From a virus: DNA of 64,000 nucleotides. The position numbers and the translations under genes are program-made. The stretch covers positions 1 to 64,000 of the IMG/VR virus record IMGVR_UViG_3300024261_001362; one strand, 5' to 3'. Under the pieces are notes generated by a model, which saw only the letters and a list, made by a program, of their open reading frames with translations, searched no databases and was not told where the DNA came from. This document shows positions 38,233 to 46,824 of this stretch, in pieces. How positions within the stretch are numbered: the stretch's first letter is position 1; each line of letters begins with the position of its first letter.

Positions 38233-38983
38233 CAAACCACCTCATCCAAAAAATATAATCTTCTACATCTCTAGGTACTCCAAGTGCCACATATGGACAT
38301 TTATATGCTTTTACTTTTAGTCCATCCTTGACCATATGTTCGACAGCTTGAGTAACATAAAATTCATTGTTGACCTTAATATCTTTATCTATTAAGAAAT
38401 TAAAATATTCCTTCATAGTACTACATCTTCTAAAGAAATAATTACCACTTGATCCTCCCTTGTTTGCATCTGCGAAATCTTCTTCTGTAAAGGAATGTTT
38501 TTCACGAACATTCGTCACGTTTAGATTTTCATCGTGCTCAACGAGACAGTAATAACTATTGCTTCTCCAATGTGGGTTTTTAAAGTCGTGGACTGTCATT
38601 CCGCCATCGTAGCCATCGAAGGCTTTGACCATATCACGTATAGTAGTACCTTGCAATGTGTCTATATAGCTAACTAATATTGGCTGATCGTCATCTAATT
38701 CTGAAAATATTTGTCTAATGGAGTAGATTGGGCCAAGGTTGTTATGAGGTATTGTTAGAACACAGGCATCTTTACAATATTTATGTATCTCATCTTTTAT
38801 CTTATAGTTTTCGAGATCTTCTTGTCTACATAAAAATATAGACTCGTAGTCATTAAAATCCTTAAACGAATTCACAAATGTTCCCACCATAGACATTCCA
38901 TTTATATCGGCAACTGCTTTGTGTGGATATCCGTTATCGGTAAATCTTTTACTATTTCCTGAAAGTGTAATTAAATGTATCAT
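38213..38983 (-). CDS. Sugar-phosphate nucleotidyltransferase-like protein
   Basis: A 256-residue GT-A-fold nucleotidyltransferase. A relaxed signature loop, LSGNSKRFTDNGYPHKAV, at the N-terminus keeps the Arg and Lys used for NTP and sugar-phosphate binding. ILVSYIDTLQG (about 106-116) places the metal-binding Asp. Similar single-domain proteins activate sugars or polyols in capsule clusters. It overlaps the GDPD-like gene by 20 nt and the glycosyltransferase gene upstream by 4 nt, suggesting that the three act together. Confidence 0.68.
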   Translation of the reverse strand: MIHLITLSGNSKRFTDNGYPHKAVADINGMSMVGTFVNSFKDFNDYESIFLCRQEDLENYKIKDEIHKYCKDACVLTIPHNNLGPIYSIRQIFSELDDDQPILVSYIDTLQGTTIRDMVKAFDGYDGGMTVHDFKNPHWRSNSYYCLVEHDENLNVTNVREKHSFTEEDFADANKGGSSGNYFFRRCSTMKEYFNFLIDKDIKVNNEFYVTQAVEHMVKDGLKVKAYKCPYVALGVPRDVEDYIFWMRWFDDFNRS

Positions 38984-39696
38984 TTATTAACCTTTTTAAA
39001 TACTGATTTCATCTTGTGTTCTTCTCTCCAATGGGGCTTATCTACGGTTAACAAATACGAGTCTTTATGTTTGAATATACAGTAGTCTCCGTAATCGTAT
39101 GTATACAACCTACATCGTAGGTTATCAAATTTAGCAGAACTCATCTTTTCGTTAATAGTTGAATCTGACTTTTTGTAAATATTAATATCAAGTGGGAACA
39201 AAATTTCTCTAACAGCCGATGAATAAACTTGCGGTCCTGTTAATTCTAATATATTTTCTGTCGTTTCATTTTTAATATTGTAAACACATTTTTCGATTGT
39301 TCTTTCTAAAATGGGGTGTTCTTTACTAAACATTAAGCACCATTGAACGAATGTATCTTGATTCCCTTCTCTGCTGATTATAGCACGATCAGACTCTTTT
39401 ATTAGTCCATCAAGATTTTTATGTATGTGGGAATCTATATCTAAATAAATCCCTCCTTGTTTATATAGTATTAGATATCTCCATAGGTCTGATTTAGCTG
39501 CTCCTATATTTAGTTTTTCGTAGGTTGACAGCATGTCTTTATCGTAGTGTTGTTTGATAAAATAGAATATATCTTCGTCGTCATATAACTCATATTCATA
39601 TGACGGATTCAAAAATATCATTTCGTCCACATAATCTTTTACTCTATGCGGTAAGTTTTTAGTAACCCAAGTTTGATATATTTTTTTAGTTATCAT
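38980..39696 (-). CDS. Glycosyltransferase with DXD motif (OCH1/Gly_transf_sug type)
   Basis: A 238-residue protein with the standard PF04488 pattern: IPKKIYQTW-like start (KKIYQTWVTKNLP), FLNPSYEYELYDDEDI, AAKSDLWRYLILYKQGGIYLDIDSHI with the DxD (about residues 85-105), and a downstream LTGPQVYSS. The family transfers mannose, galactose or glucose in LPS and eukaryotic glycans. A basic C-terminus (EEHKMKSVFKKVNK) could bind membranes or polyanions. It is one of the most secure glycosyltransferase calls in the island. Confidence 0.82.
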   Translation of the reverse strand: MITKKIYQTWVTKNLPHRVKDYVDEMIFLNPSYEYELYDDEDIFYFIKQHYDKDMLSTYEKLNIGAAKSDLWRYLILYKQGGIYLDIDSHIHKNLDGLIKESDRAIISREGNQDTFVQWCLMFSKEHPILERTIEKCVYNIKNETTENILELTGPQVYSSAVREILFPLDINIYKKSDSTINEKMSSAKFDNLRCRLYTYDYGDYCIFKHKDSYLLTVDKPHWREEHKMKSVFKKVNK

Positions 39697-39733
39697 TTTT
39701 GCTCACAAATGGATATTTATTAATGTCCATTCC

Positions 39734-40690
39734 CTAATCTAGATATATTTTTTTGAATGTTTCCATTATCACACTAGGTATATATTCTCTATATGCGTTC
39801 CAGTCTTTGCCTTCTTGTCGTTTAAAATTAAGAAATATTTCTAATAACTGATCTTTATTGTCGTAGTAAATCCCTTTCTCTCCGAGGATTGATATGTGAG
39901 TTCTTTCTCTAGATCCAAACCAAGTGATAACTGCTTTATTTTTTGTTGAAAATTCTCCACAAGTTAGTCCAAAGCTTTCTCCTTCATGTCTAGCGTGTAT
40001 CATGGCGTCACAGCTATTTATAAATTTTGTTTTGTATTCCATATCTGCTGTTGGCTTTATGTGAATTATTCTTGGGTGTTCTATAAACTCATTTGTATTT
40101 TGAAAGATGAAGTATATATCATCTCTTTTTGATAGTGCTTCTATTATCACGTCTTCAACGAATGGTAAATTCCAAGTATTAAGACCTCCATTTCTACCAA
40201 ACACAATTGAGTTTTTTGGTATACCAAGCTCTGATCGTAAATCCTCTTTTAATTCTGGTAAATCTATCATATGAGGGACCGCTGGGATTTGTCCGCTGGA
40301 GCAATATTCACTAACCCAATATGAGTTGTAGGCATATACATCGCCATGTGATTCTGATGGTGGCACAAGACCCACAGCTTGCACTAACATTTTAGAATTC
40401 TTAAAGAAAACTCCATCGTCTTTTCTTCCTGCCTTTATTACGAAAATAGCATCTATATTTAATTCTTTTAATCTATCGTCTATGTCTGAAATAGATTTCC
40501 CAGAAAATACTCTATTTGTAAAACGTCTCTCAAATTTATCTATAGCTGTTTGATCATTTGCAGGATTATTTTCGCGGTAGAATATAAAGGATTCATTACC
40601 TAGAATTGATTCATTATAGTTTGCATAATCGTAAATAGCTACAGTTGTGCCCATCAAACAAAGGGAGTTGTCATAAAACGCAATCTTCAT
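39734..40690 (-). CDS. GT4-like (GT-B) glycosyltransferase
   Basis: A 318-residue protein. The N-terminal Rossmann half starts KIAFYDNSLCLMGTTVAIYD. The second half has VFGRNGGLNTWNLPFVEDVI and the family E-x7-E-like core HARHEGESFGLTCGEFSTKN (about residues 232-251). It is shorter than most GT4 enzymes (about 370). It probably uses an NDP-sugar donor, and the acceptor is unknown. Other GT4 genes lie at 53,005, 53,984 and 55,666. Confidence 0.7.
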   Translation of the reverse strand: MKIAFYDNSLCLMGTTVAIYDYANYNESILGNESFIFYRENNPANDQTAIDKFERRFTNRVFSGKSISDIDDRLKELNIDAIFVIKAGRKDDGVFFKNSKMLVQAVGLVPPSESHGDVYAYNSYWVSEYCSSGQIPAVPHMIDLPELKEDLRSELGIPKNSIVFGRNGGLNTWNLPFVEDVIIEALSKRDDIYFIFQNTNEFIEHPRIIHIKPTADMEYKTKFINSCDAMIHARHEGESFGLTCGEFSTKNKAVITWFGSRERTHISILGEKGIYYDNKDQLLEIFLNFKRQEGKDWNAYREYIPSVIMETFKKIYLD

Positions 40691-40692
40691 TA

Positions 40693-41364
40693 TTATTCTC
40701 CGTACTTTTTAATTAAATATTCTTCGGTGTGGATAGTTGTATTAAAAATTTCTGAGTTTTTATTTTGCTCTGCTAGAGATGGCTCGAACCAATAGTTATT
40801 AAGTTGGAATGTTTCTATTAGGTAATTAAAATAGTGGTCAGCAGCATCATTAGCATCATGGATATTATGGATCAATTTATTAATACAGTTTCTACTAATC
40901 ATAAATGCGTGTGTACATCTTGAACCATTCACCCTATAGACATTTTGGTGAGGAACTGCTTTTGCGTGTAGGTCACAACATGAACCAACCCAAGCCAAAT
41001 CCCAATTTTCTGGTAATTGACCTTTAAAGTTATTAAAAAGGTTTATGAAGTCTGGATGTAACTCAACGTCATCCTCTAGCATAAGTACAGACTCGTATCC
41101 TTGCTCGTATGCATCTTTAATCGCCCAGCAATACTTTAAGGTTAAGGATATTTCTGAAAGGTTGAGTTTAGTGTTTCTTGATGATGACCCAAAAATTTTA
41201 GGATACTCTTTTTGAACTTGGTCAATATCCCAAGTTTCCTTATCGAAGCATTCAACAAAATGATATTCATTTAAACCAAGCTGTTCCAGATGTTCAATAA
41301 CATACTTTTTTCTTTCTTTTAGCTTATTCCAGTGACATATGTATATGTGATCCACATCTATCAT
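40693..41364 (-). CDS. GT25-family glycosyltransferase
   Basis: A 223-residue protein with the LPS-biosynthesis GT25 layout: IYICHWNKLKERKKYVIEHL at the N-terminus, LSLTLKY-type helix (LSEISLTLKYCWAIKDA), SVLMLEDDVELHPDF (about 90-104, metal-binding Glu-Asp-Asp), DLAWVGSCCDLH, and a conserved THAFMISRNCINKL (about 152-165). GT25 enzymes transfer galactose or glucose in LPS cores, and the related collagen galactosyltransferases have the same fold. The 2-nt gap to the GT4-like gene places it in the same operon. Confidence 0.82.
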   Translation of the reverse strand: MIDVDHIYICHWNKLKERKKYVIEHLEQLGLNEYHFVECFDKETWDIDQVQKEYPKIFGSSSRNTKLNLSEISLTLKYCWAIKDAYEQGYESVLMLEDDVELHPDFINLFNNFKGQLPENWDLAWVGSCCDLHAKAVPHQNVYRVNGSRCTHAFMISRNCINKLIHNIHDANDAADHYFNYLIETFQLNNYWFEPSLAEQNKNSEIFNTTIHTEEYLIKKYGE

Positions 41365-41365
41365 A

Positions 41366-42280
41366 CTACAGTATTCCTTCTATAAATTTTAGTACATTGT
41401 TTGGTTTAACAAAGTCTGGCATTTCTCCATTTGTGAATAGCGGTTGATTAAACATTTCTTGATACAATTCTTCATCTTTATCTATTTTGATTATATCCTC
41501 TATCAAATCTTCCATATCTTCATAATCGTTTAAATTAAGAAAACACTTTGTATTGAAATCATAATCACATTTTTCATCAGACCAGTAGATTGGTATAGTT
41601 CCAGCAGTTTTAGCATGGAGCAATTTTTCCGTATAATATCCCTTGGTTGGAGATAAAGAGTTTTCAACACAAATAGAGAATTTATATTTAGATAGCGTCT
41701 CATATTTTTTACTTTCACCATAATTCCAATTCCCGAAAGATTTCCCGTATCCATGAACCTGTTTGTATTTACTTAGTGTGTTCATCATTTCCAGCCTCAT
41801 TGGGATAGGGTTACTGAAAACAAAGGCACAAAATTCAGTTTTCGGAGTGTTTATATATGTATTATCTGATACTTGATTTATAGGTATCAAATACTCTGGA
41901 TTTCCATATGTTTTACTATCAAACCAGTCTATATACATACCCCACAGTGGGAACCTGTAATTTCTTTCGTCCTCTGAGAAATCAAAAGAGATAGCAAAAT
42001 CTGATTTTACGACTGCATTCCCTCTTTGTATAACGTAGTCTGGTCCGTCAAAGTTTGGCCTACAATTTTCTCCAGTATAAAAAATCTTTTTGCACTTGTG
42101 GTGTTTATAATTTAATGCAGACAGATCACCCCCATATCCGACTGTAAAGAACAGAAGATCGGGATCAGCTTGATCTATTTGAACTTCATACTTTGTCCTA
42201 AGCAAATTTGTAAAATAGTTATTTTCTCTATCAAATCCATCTCCCCAAAAATCTACAAATCCTATTTTTATTTTTTCCAT
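41366..42280 (-). CDS. GT10-family alpha-1,3/4-fucosyltransferase
   Basis: A 304-residue protein. The hallmark is near residues 195-230: KFSICVENSLSPTKGYYTEK followed by LLHAKTAGTIPIYW, the GDP-fucose-binding motif of GT10 enzymes. The N-terminal half has FYTGENCRPNFDGPDY and DFAISFDFSEDERNYRFPLW, matching the acceptor-side motifs (GENxxPN, the Asp/Arg region and RxPLW). It would add L-fucose from the GDP-fucose made by the fcl product at 32,865. Lengths agree with bacterial (for example Helicobacter) members lacking membrane anchors. Confidence 0.85.
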   Translation of the reverse strand: MEKIKIGFVDFWGDGFDRENNYFTNLLRTKYEVQIDQADPDLLFFTVGYGGDLSALNYKHHKCKKIFYTGENCRPNFDGPDYVIQRGNAVVKSDFAISFDFSEDERNYRFPLWGMYIDWFDSKTYGNPEYLIPINQVSDNTYINTPKTEFCAFVFSNPIPMRLEMMNTLSKYKQVHGYGKSFGNWNYGESKKYETLSKYKFSICVENSLSPTKGYYTEKLLHAKTAGTIPIYWSDEKCDYDFNTKCFLNLNDYEDMEDLIEDIIKIDKDEELYQEMFNQPLFTNGEMPDFVKPNNVLKFIEGIL

Positions 42281-42284
42281 GCTA

Positions 42285-42935
42285 TTATGCTCCCACTGGA
42301 AACTCTAACCCAGTATATAACTTAAATTGATACGATGCTTGTAAATTAGCTAGCTGCTTACCAGTTTCTGTAGACACTAAACAGTCAATAAATTGCACAG
42401 AGTTATGTAGTTTATTTTTGATACCTTCCACTGGGGTACAATTAAAAACAACACAGTCCGTAAGTTGCTGTATTTCACCCCAGTTTTTTCTAGTAATATT
42501 AATATAAGTTATACCAAGTGTTTCTGCCGCTGCCTTAACCGCTAGTGCGTATCCTCCATTCCCTAGTATGTAAAAATTACTATTAGTAAAACATTTTAGA
42601 TAATCTATTGCAGCCAAGAAGTCTGTATTGTATGCTTTTAACTTATTGTTTTTGTTTATTACAGTGTTTGCTGCCCCTATCTTTGCTGAATCGTCAATTT
42701 CGTCCACATACTTTAGTACTTGTTGTTTGAATGGCATTGTTACCGCAAAACCCTTTATTCCAAGCGTCTTTACAGATTTTATAGCATCCTCTATGTTGTC
42801 TACAGAAAATGATTTATACACCTTATTCAATCCATAATAATAAAACGCAGTGTTAATCATTTGACAACCAGTGTTGCCAGAAGTCTGTGCAAACGAACAA
42901 TATAAATCAGTGTCTTTATTTATCCACGAGTTCAT
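42285..42935 (-). CDS. Shikimate dehydrogenase-like oxidoreductase (AroE superfamily)
   Basis: A 216-residue protein, about 50 shorter than AroE. It keeps the catalytic Lys in GFAVTMPFKQQVLKYVDE (about residue 66), AKIGAANTVINK, the catalytic-region NTD in KAYNTDFLAAIDYL, the dinucleotide loop FYILGNGGYALAVKAAAETL and a VFNCTPVEG motif. The shikimate-binding Ser-x-Ser is replaced (SFAQTSGNTG), so the substrate is probably not shikimate but a related hydroxylated acid. It overlaps the GatZ-like gene by 20 nt and belongs to the four-gene block discussed in the findings. Confidence 0.75.
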   Translation of the reverse strand: MNSWINKDTDLYCSFAQTSGNTGCQMINTAFYYYGLNKVYKSFSVDNIEDAIKSVKTLGIKGFAVTMPFKQQVLKYVDEIDDSAKIGAANTVINKNNKLKAYNTDFLAAIDYLKCFTNSNFYILGNGGYALAVKAAAETLGITYINITRKNWGEIQQLTDCVVFNCTPVEGIKNKLHNSVQFIDCLVSTETGKQLANLQASYQFKLYTGLEFPVGA

Positions 42936-43872
42936 GTAAGATCCTCAATTTGTTTTTTATCACCCTGTTAATTTTATCATCTATGTTGGGTTTAATGAGT
43001 AGAAATTTATCATCAGAAAATACATAGTGTCCACATATCTTTATTAGTTCTTTTTTGTTATTTTCAGGGATAAAGTGTTTATTAACCCATTTTTTCCATC
43101 TACCTGAACGATAACAAATTTGATAATATTCTTCTATGTCGTTACCCATTTCATCTAAATAACACAGTGTTTCGAGTTGACCAAATTCAGGAGCTATATT
43201 TATAGCATCCAGACCTAAATCAAACCTAGCTTTATATTCACTATTCAATAAGTAGTCCCCATTATGTTCTTTACTTTTCTTCCCGAAGCTTTTACAAGTG
43301 GTGATCATTTGCTCCATGATGGTGGGACTGAAAGTTCCAGTATTAATCCTCTGTCCTAAGTTTAATCCAACTCCAGACTGTATAGATACATACTCTATAG
43401 CTTCAAATATTTCTGGTGATAGTCTTGATTCTAAATCTGACAAAAATGTATGCAGCGATGCCGGGTCAAATTCCTTTATGGCCGCTTCTGTGCCGACCTC
43501 GAACTTAATATTTCTATTGGTATAATAACAAAACTCTAAGTTGCTTATGCACGCCTTTAGTCCCTCGCGGTATTTGGGGTACTTTTTCCAAGGATCTATG
43601 TGAATTATCTCTACATTTTTGCAGTCTGTTTTTAAGGACTCGTATCCGTCATCATCTATATAACCCTGACCTGCTCCTGCATGGTCTCTTTCAATAATAA
43701 TTTGTCCATTCACATATTTGGTGAATGTTTTAGTGGTCCAATTATTAACATATCCACCATCGTAATCAATTTGTCTCCTAGAAGGAATAAAGCCAAAAAT
43801 ATTACCAATATCTATAACAGCATCAACTATATTACGAGACATTGGGCCTATAAAATATTTAATATTATTCAT
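42916..43872 (-). CDS. GatZ/KbaZ-like TIM-barrel protein (putative sugar-phosphate aldolase-type)
   Basis: A 318-residue protein. FIGPMSRNIVDAVIDI, SRRQIDYDGGYVNNW, IIERDHAGAGQG, VEIIHIDPWKKY, KFEVGTEAA, SKEHNGDYL-like (KSKEHNGDYLLNS) and LDAINIAPEFGQLET follow each other at the strand ends of a TIM barrel in the manner of tagatose-bisphosphate aldolase subunit GatZ (where RDH and KEH motifs recur). Family function in such clusters is unsettled. I infer carbon-carbon bond chemistry on a sugar phosphate. It overlaps the fusion gene by 8 nt and the AroE-like gene by 20 nt. Confidence 0.6.
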   Translation of the reverse strand: MNNIKYFIGPMSRNIVDAVIDIGNIFGFIPSRRQIDYDGGYVNNWTTKTFTKYVNGQIIIERDHAGAGQGYIDDDGYESLKTDCKNVEIIHIDPWKKYPKYREGLKACISNLEFCYYTNRNIKFEVGTEAAIKEFDPASLHTFLSDLESRLSPEIFEAIEYVSIQSGVGLNLGQRINTGTFSPTIMEQMITTCKSFGKKSKEHNGDYLLNSEYKARFDLGLDAINIAPEFGQLETLCYLDEMGNDIEEYYQICYRSGRWKKWVNKHFIPENNKKELIKICGHYVFSDDKFLLIKPNIDDKINRVIKNKLRILHELVDK

Positions 43873-45772
43873 AATGCTTTTGTAACATTTGGGTTGACTT
43901 TAAAAACAATAAGTCTCCAAATTCCTTTTCGTGTAAAGGTGCCATATTTAAAAAAATGAGAGAAGTGATGGTTTTTATTTTTTCTAAGTCATATTTATTA
44001 TTTACAATCCATTGTTCATAAATTAGTTTAAATTCATCCAATTTAGGCTCATGTTTGTAATCATAAGTTGCCATCTCTTTGTCAATGTAGCAAGAAAAAT
44101 TATTATTATCCTTCATTAACTTATAAGACATTAAGATACCACCATATAGTTTTGCTAAGTCATAATATACATCCCCGATAGATTGTTCTGCAAAATCTTG
44201 CCTCCAGTCTAATAAGCAGAATATACCGTGATCTTGATCAGTACAAATTACATTGTCAAATTGCAAATCTCCATGAAACATTTCTGTAGCCAGTCCGTCA
44301 CTAATTAGATCCCAATCAAAATCATCCAATAATTTCACCACGCTTTTATTTTTTACACCGTTAATAATGTGGTCACCTGAATATGACCCTTCCCTATTGG
44401 ACAAGAACAATTGTAGTCTATTTAGTGTTTTGTCTTTATAGAATTTCAGACATTCCTCTTTAATCTCCTTATCAAATCGTTGCCACATATTGGTTTCTAT
44501 GAAAGTAAGAAACTTTTTCCAAATATCGACATCGTTACAATCATATAGGGTGCTACCTTCCAGCCACTCGTATGCATACAAGTGATTACCGCTATAAATT
44601 ATTTCTGGAACCAGCTTACCAAGTTTCTTGGCTCTGTCAACCCGACCGCTGATGAATTTACCGTCTGAAGACAGTTTAATAAAATTATCGTTAACCTTGT
44701 ACAGAAATTCCCCATTGGTTTTAGGGATACTGTACTGTACAGTGTCATCGAATATCTTTTGGGCATGTAGGTAACTTTCTATAGTCCCAATATCATACCA
44801 GTCAAACTTATATCCTTTAAATGTTGGATATTTATCACTGTTATAATAAGCACTTACAATTTCTGAACCGCTCAGTTGCTCCCAGAAGATTTTATAATCA
44901 TTAACCCCAGCTAATCCAATGAATGCGTAATCATACCCATCTTTGGATTTATTTACAAATGCAACTATGTCATCGTCTTCGATATTCGCAGTAGAGTATC
45001 GTTCTGACATACTGGTAGGATATAGTCCAAGCCAATTGGAGTCTATAGAAGTAGGTAGATCGTCTGTAATAATTACATCCGCCGTTGCCCAAATAAACGG
45101 TCTTTGTAGGTATTGTTCAGCTTGCTTGATTGAATAACCAGGACCAGTTCCTTCGCCTTCATATTTATCAACTGTAACAAAAGTAAAATTTTTATCTGGA
45201 TGGGCTGCATGACAATACTCTCTAACCATTTCACCCTTGTATCCCAGCACCATAATAATATCGTACTCTTCTGGAACCTTATTAATGAGATGAGAGATAA
45301 TCGCCTGATTGTCGAGCGGTAGCAGTCCCTTGTTTATATGTCGCGACAGATTTGCTAGCCTACTACCTACTCCCGCAGCCAGTATGCACAGTGCTGGTTT
45401 CATATGCTCGTGCTCTATTCTGCCATCCTGACGATTAGTATCATCTGAAATTCTTATTACATCGTCTACTTCAGGAGTAGAAACTTCCTGTAAAATAATA
45501 TCAGTTATCGCTATTACCCTATGTTTTCTTGGTGGAAGGACAGTAAAAAAGTCCCCCGCCTTCATAGTTTTCTTTTCTACGACTCCTTGATCATTTTCTA
45601 GCCAAACTTCAGCCACGCCCTCAATTATATAATTTGTTTCCAGCTTTTCATGATGATATTGATAGCTTGTTTTTTGCCCAGCGTTAATATAGATTCGTTT
45701 ATAACAATATTTATCGTTCAATTCAAGCCAAGTTTCTTTTCCCCAAGGTTTATATATTGTTTTATAACTCAA
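43865..45772 (-). CDS. Three-domain fusion: cupin, sugar nucleotidyltransferase, APH/choline-kinase-like kinase
   Basis: A 635-residue protein starting at TTG 45,772 (AAGGGA upstream). No later start keeps the conserved KPWG. Residues 1-115 are a ManC/phosphomannose-isomerase-type cupin (KPWGKETW, His40/His41/Glu45 and His84 as metal ligands). Residues about 123-345 are a nucleotidyltransferase (LCILAAGVGSRL at 128-139, then NKGLLPL, WATADVII with metal Asp232). Residues about 365-635 are an aminoglycoside/choline-kinase-like kinase (HGDLQFDN at 500-507, LLDWR at 520-524). It could phosphorylate, nucleotidyl-activate and bind or epimerise one compound in a single chain. Confidence 0.82.
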   Translation of the reverse strand: MSYKTIYKPWGKETWLELNDKYCYKRIYINAGQKTSYQYHHEKLETNYIIEGVAEVWLENDQGVVEKKTMKAGDFFTVLPPRKHRVIAITDIILQEVSTPEVDDVIRISDDTNRQDGRIEHEHMKPALCILAAGVGSRLANLSRHINKGLLPLDNQAIISHLINKVPEEYDIIMVLGYKGEMVREYCHAAHPDKNFTFVTVDKYEGEGTGPGYSIKQAEQYLQRPFIWATADVIITDDLPTSIDSNWLGLYPTSMSERYSTANIEDDDIVAFVNKSKDGYDYAFIGLAGVNDYKIFWEQLSGSEIVSAYYNSDKYPTFKGYKFDWYDIGTIESYLHAQKIFDDTVQYSIPKTNGEFLYKVNDNFIKLSSDGKFISGRVDRAKKLGKLVPEIIYSGNHLYAYEWLEGSTLYDCNDVDIWKKFLTFIETNMWQRFDKEIKEECLKFYKDKTLNRLQLFLSNREGSYSGDHIINGVKNKSVVKLLDDFDWDLISDGLATEMFHGDLQFDNVICTDQDHGIFCLLDWRQDFAEQSIGDVYYDLAKLYGGILMSYKLMKDNNNFSCYIDKEMATYDYKHEPKLDEFKLIYEQWIVNNKYDLEKIKTITSLIFLNMAPLHEKEFGDLLFLKSTQMLQKHYE

Positions 45773-46118
45773 TTTCTGCGATCCCTTCGTTTCTGTGAAT
45801 ATTTATTGAATATGCAGTATCTATACCACTATCAGGCTTTCTGTCGTTTATCAATATTCTATTCCCACCACCAATTCCCATAATCAACTGATCATAAAAT
45901 ATATTATTTTCTTGTAACTGCATTTCTGTCTGTTGCCTACAAGATTCTCTCCTCCCAGTTATAAGAATTATGTTATAACCCTTTTTATCCCATTTATGTA
46001 ATTTTTCTCGTACACCTTCTAATACCACTGGCTTTTCACTCATTTGTGCATGAAGATCTCCGTGGTGGTACAAAAGGGTTCCATCTATATCACATATAAT
46101 TGTTTTTGGTTTATTCAT
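45762..46118 (-). CDS. Small HAD-family phosphatase
   Basis: A 118-residue HAD protein with no cap domain. Motif I is ICDIDGTLL (residues 8-16, nucleophile Asp9 and general acid Asp11), motif II is ILITGRRES (about 52-60), and motif IV is RILINDRKPDSG (about 87-98). It overlaps the fusion gene by 11 nt. Small capless HADs of this kind dephosphorylate sugar or polyol phosphates in LPS and capsule pathways, so it may remove a phosphate in the same pathway. Confidence 0.78.
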   Translation of the reverse strand: MNKPKTIICDIDGTLLYHHGDLHAQMSEKPVVLEGVREKLHKWDKKGYNIILITGRRESCRQQTEMQLQENNIFYDQLIMGIGGGNRILINDRKPDSGIDTAYSINIHRNEGIAEIEL

Positions 46119-46119
46119 T

Positions 46120-46824
46120 TTACCCCCTTCTATGAAGGTCTATAATACAAGAAAATCCTTCTTCTCTCACATGATTGCCGCACTGTGAAGGGTCTGGAAG
46201 GGTTTTAATATTGTGTTTTACTGCTAAATTTGTGAGAATACTTTGGTCGTGTCTATGGTCTTCAAATTCAGGGTAATTCGGGAGACCGCAAATATTGGGT
46301 AGGTCAGTTATAATATTTTCATTTTGAGCATATTTCAAAGCTTCTGTGTAGAATTCTATAGAAAAATCTGTTTTTTTTACAAATTGAAATCCTGCTGTTA
46401 GTTGGGTGGCATTAATATATTTTTCGCTATCGACATCCATATATACGAAACAATCTCTTTTGGTAAACTTTTTATTTATATGTCCATCTCTAAATAAAAT
46501 TATGCCTTTTTCGTTTTGCTTACATGCTTCTATATATGGTTTAACATGATTAATAAATGATGCTCCTGAATCACAATAAAATAGAACATCTTCTGTGGTC
46601 ATACGTTGTAGTGTTTTGTGAATTATATATGGTTTCCACATCCAATATCCTGCACCTCTTCTTTGGTTTAAGATATTTGCGAATTTAACTCTGTAATCCT
46701 CATCTATATCTTCAACACTATATTCAATTACCCTATCAAATCCACCAACTTTCAATCCAGTGGACGTATTGTCCTTTCTAGAGTTGTAATATCTTAAGTG
46801 TGCGTAATTTATTAGTATATTCAT
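46120..46824 (-). CDS. Putative GT-A-like glycosyltransferase
   Basis: A 234-residue protein. The GAGYWMWKPYIIHKTLQRM stretch, then DVLFYCDSGASFINHVKPYI (with Asp-Ser-Gly in place of DxD), and the later DHRHDQSILTNLAVKHNIKT form a recurring pattern in capsule and O-antigen clusters of bacteria. There the proteins are treated as GT-A-like transferases, although no activity is known to me. It is 2 nt from the HAD gene and overlaps the exostosin-like gene by 4 nt. Confidence 0.6.
   Translation of the reverse strand: MNILINYAHLRYYNSRKDNTSTGLKVGGFDRVIEYSVEDIDEDYRVKFANILNQRRGAGYWMWKPYIIHKTLQRMTTEDVLFYCDSGASFINHVKPYIEACKQNEKGIILFRDGHINKKFTKRDCFVYMDVDSEKYINATQLTAGFQFVKKTDFSIEFYTEALKYAQNENIITDLPNICGLPNYPEFEDHRHDQSILTNLAVKHNIKTLPDPSQCGNHVREEGFSCIIDLHRRG

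Noticed and set aside
42285-42935. True shikimate dehydrogenase (aroE)
   Set aside because: The shikimate-binding serines are missing, the protein is short, and no other aromatic pathway gene is present.
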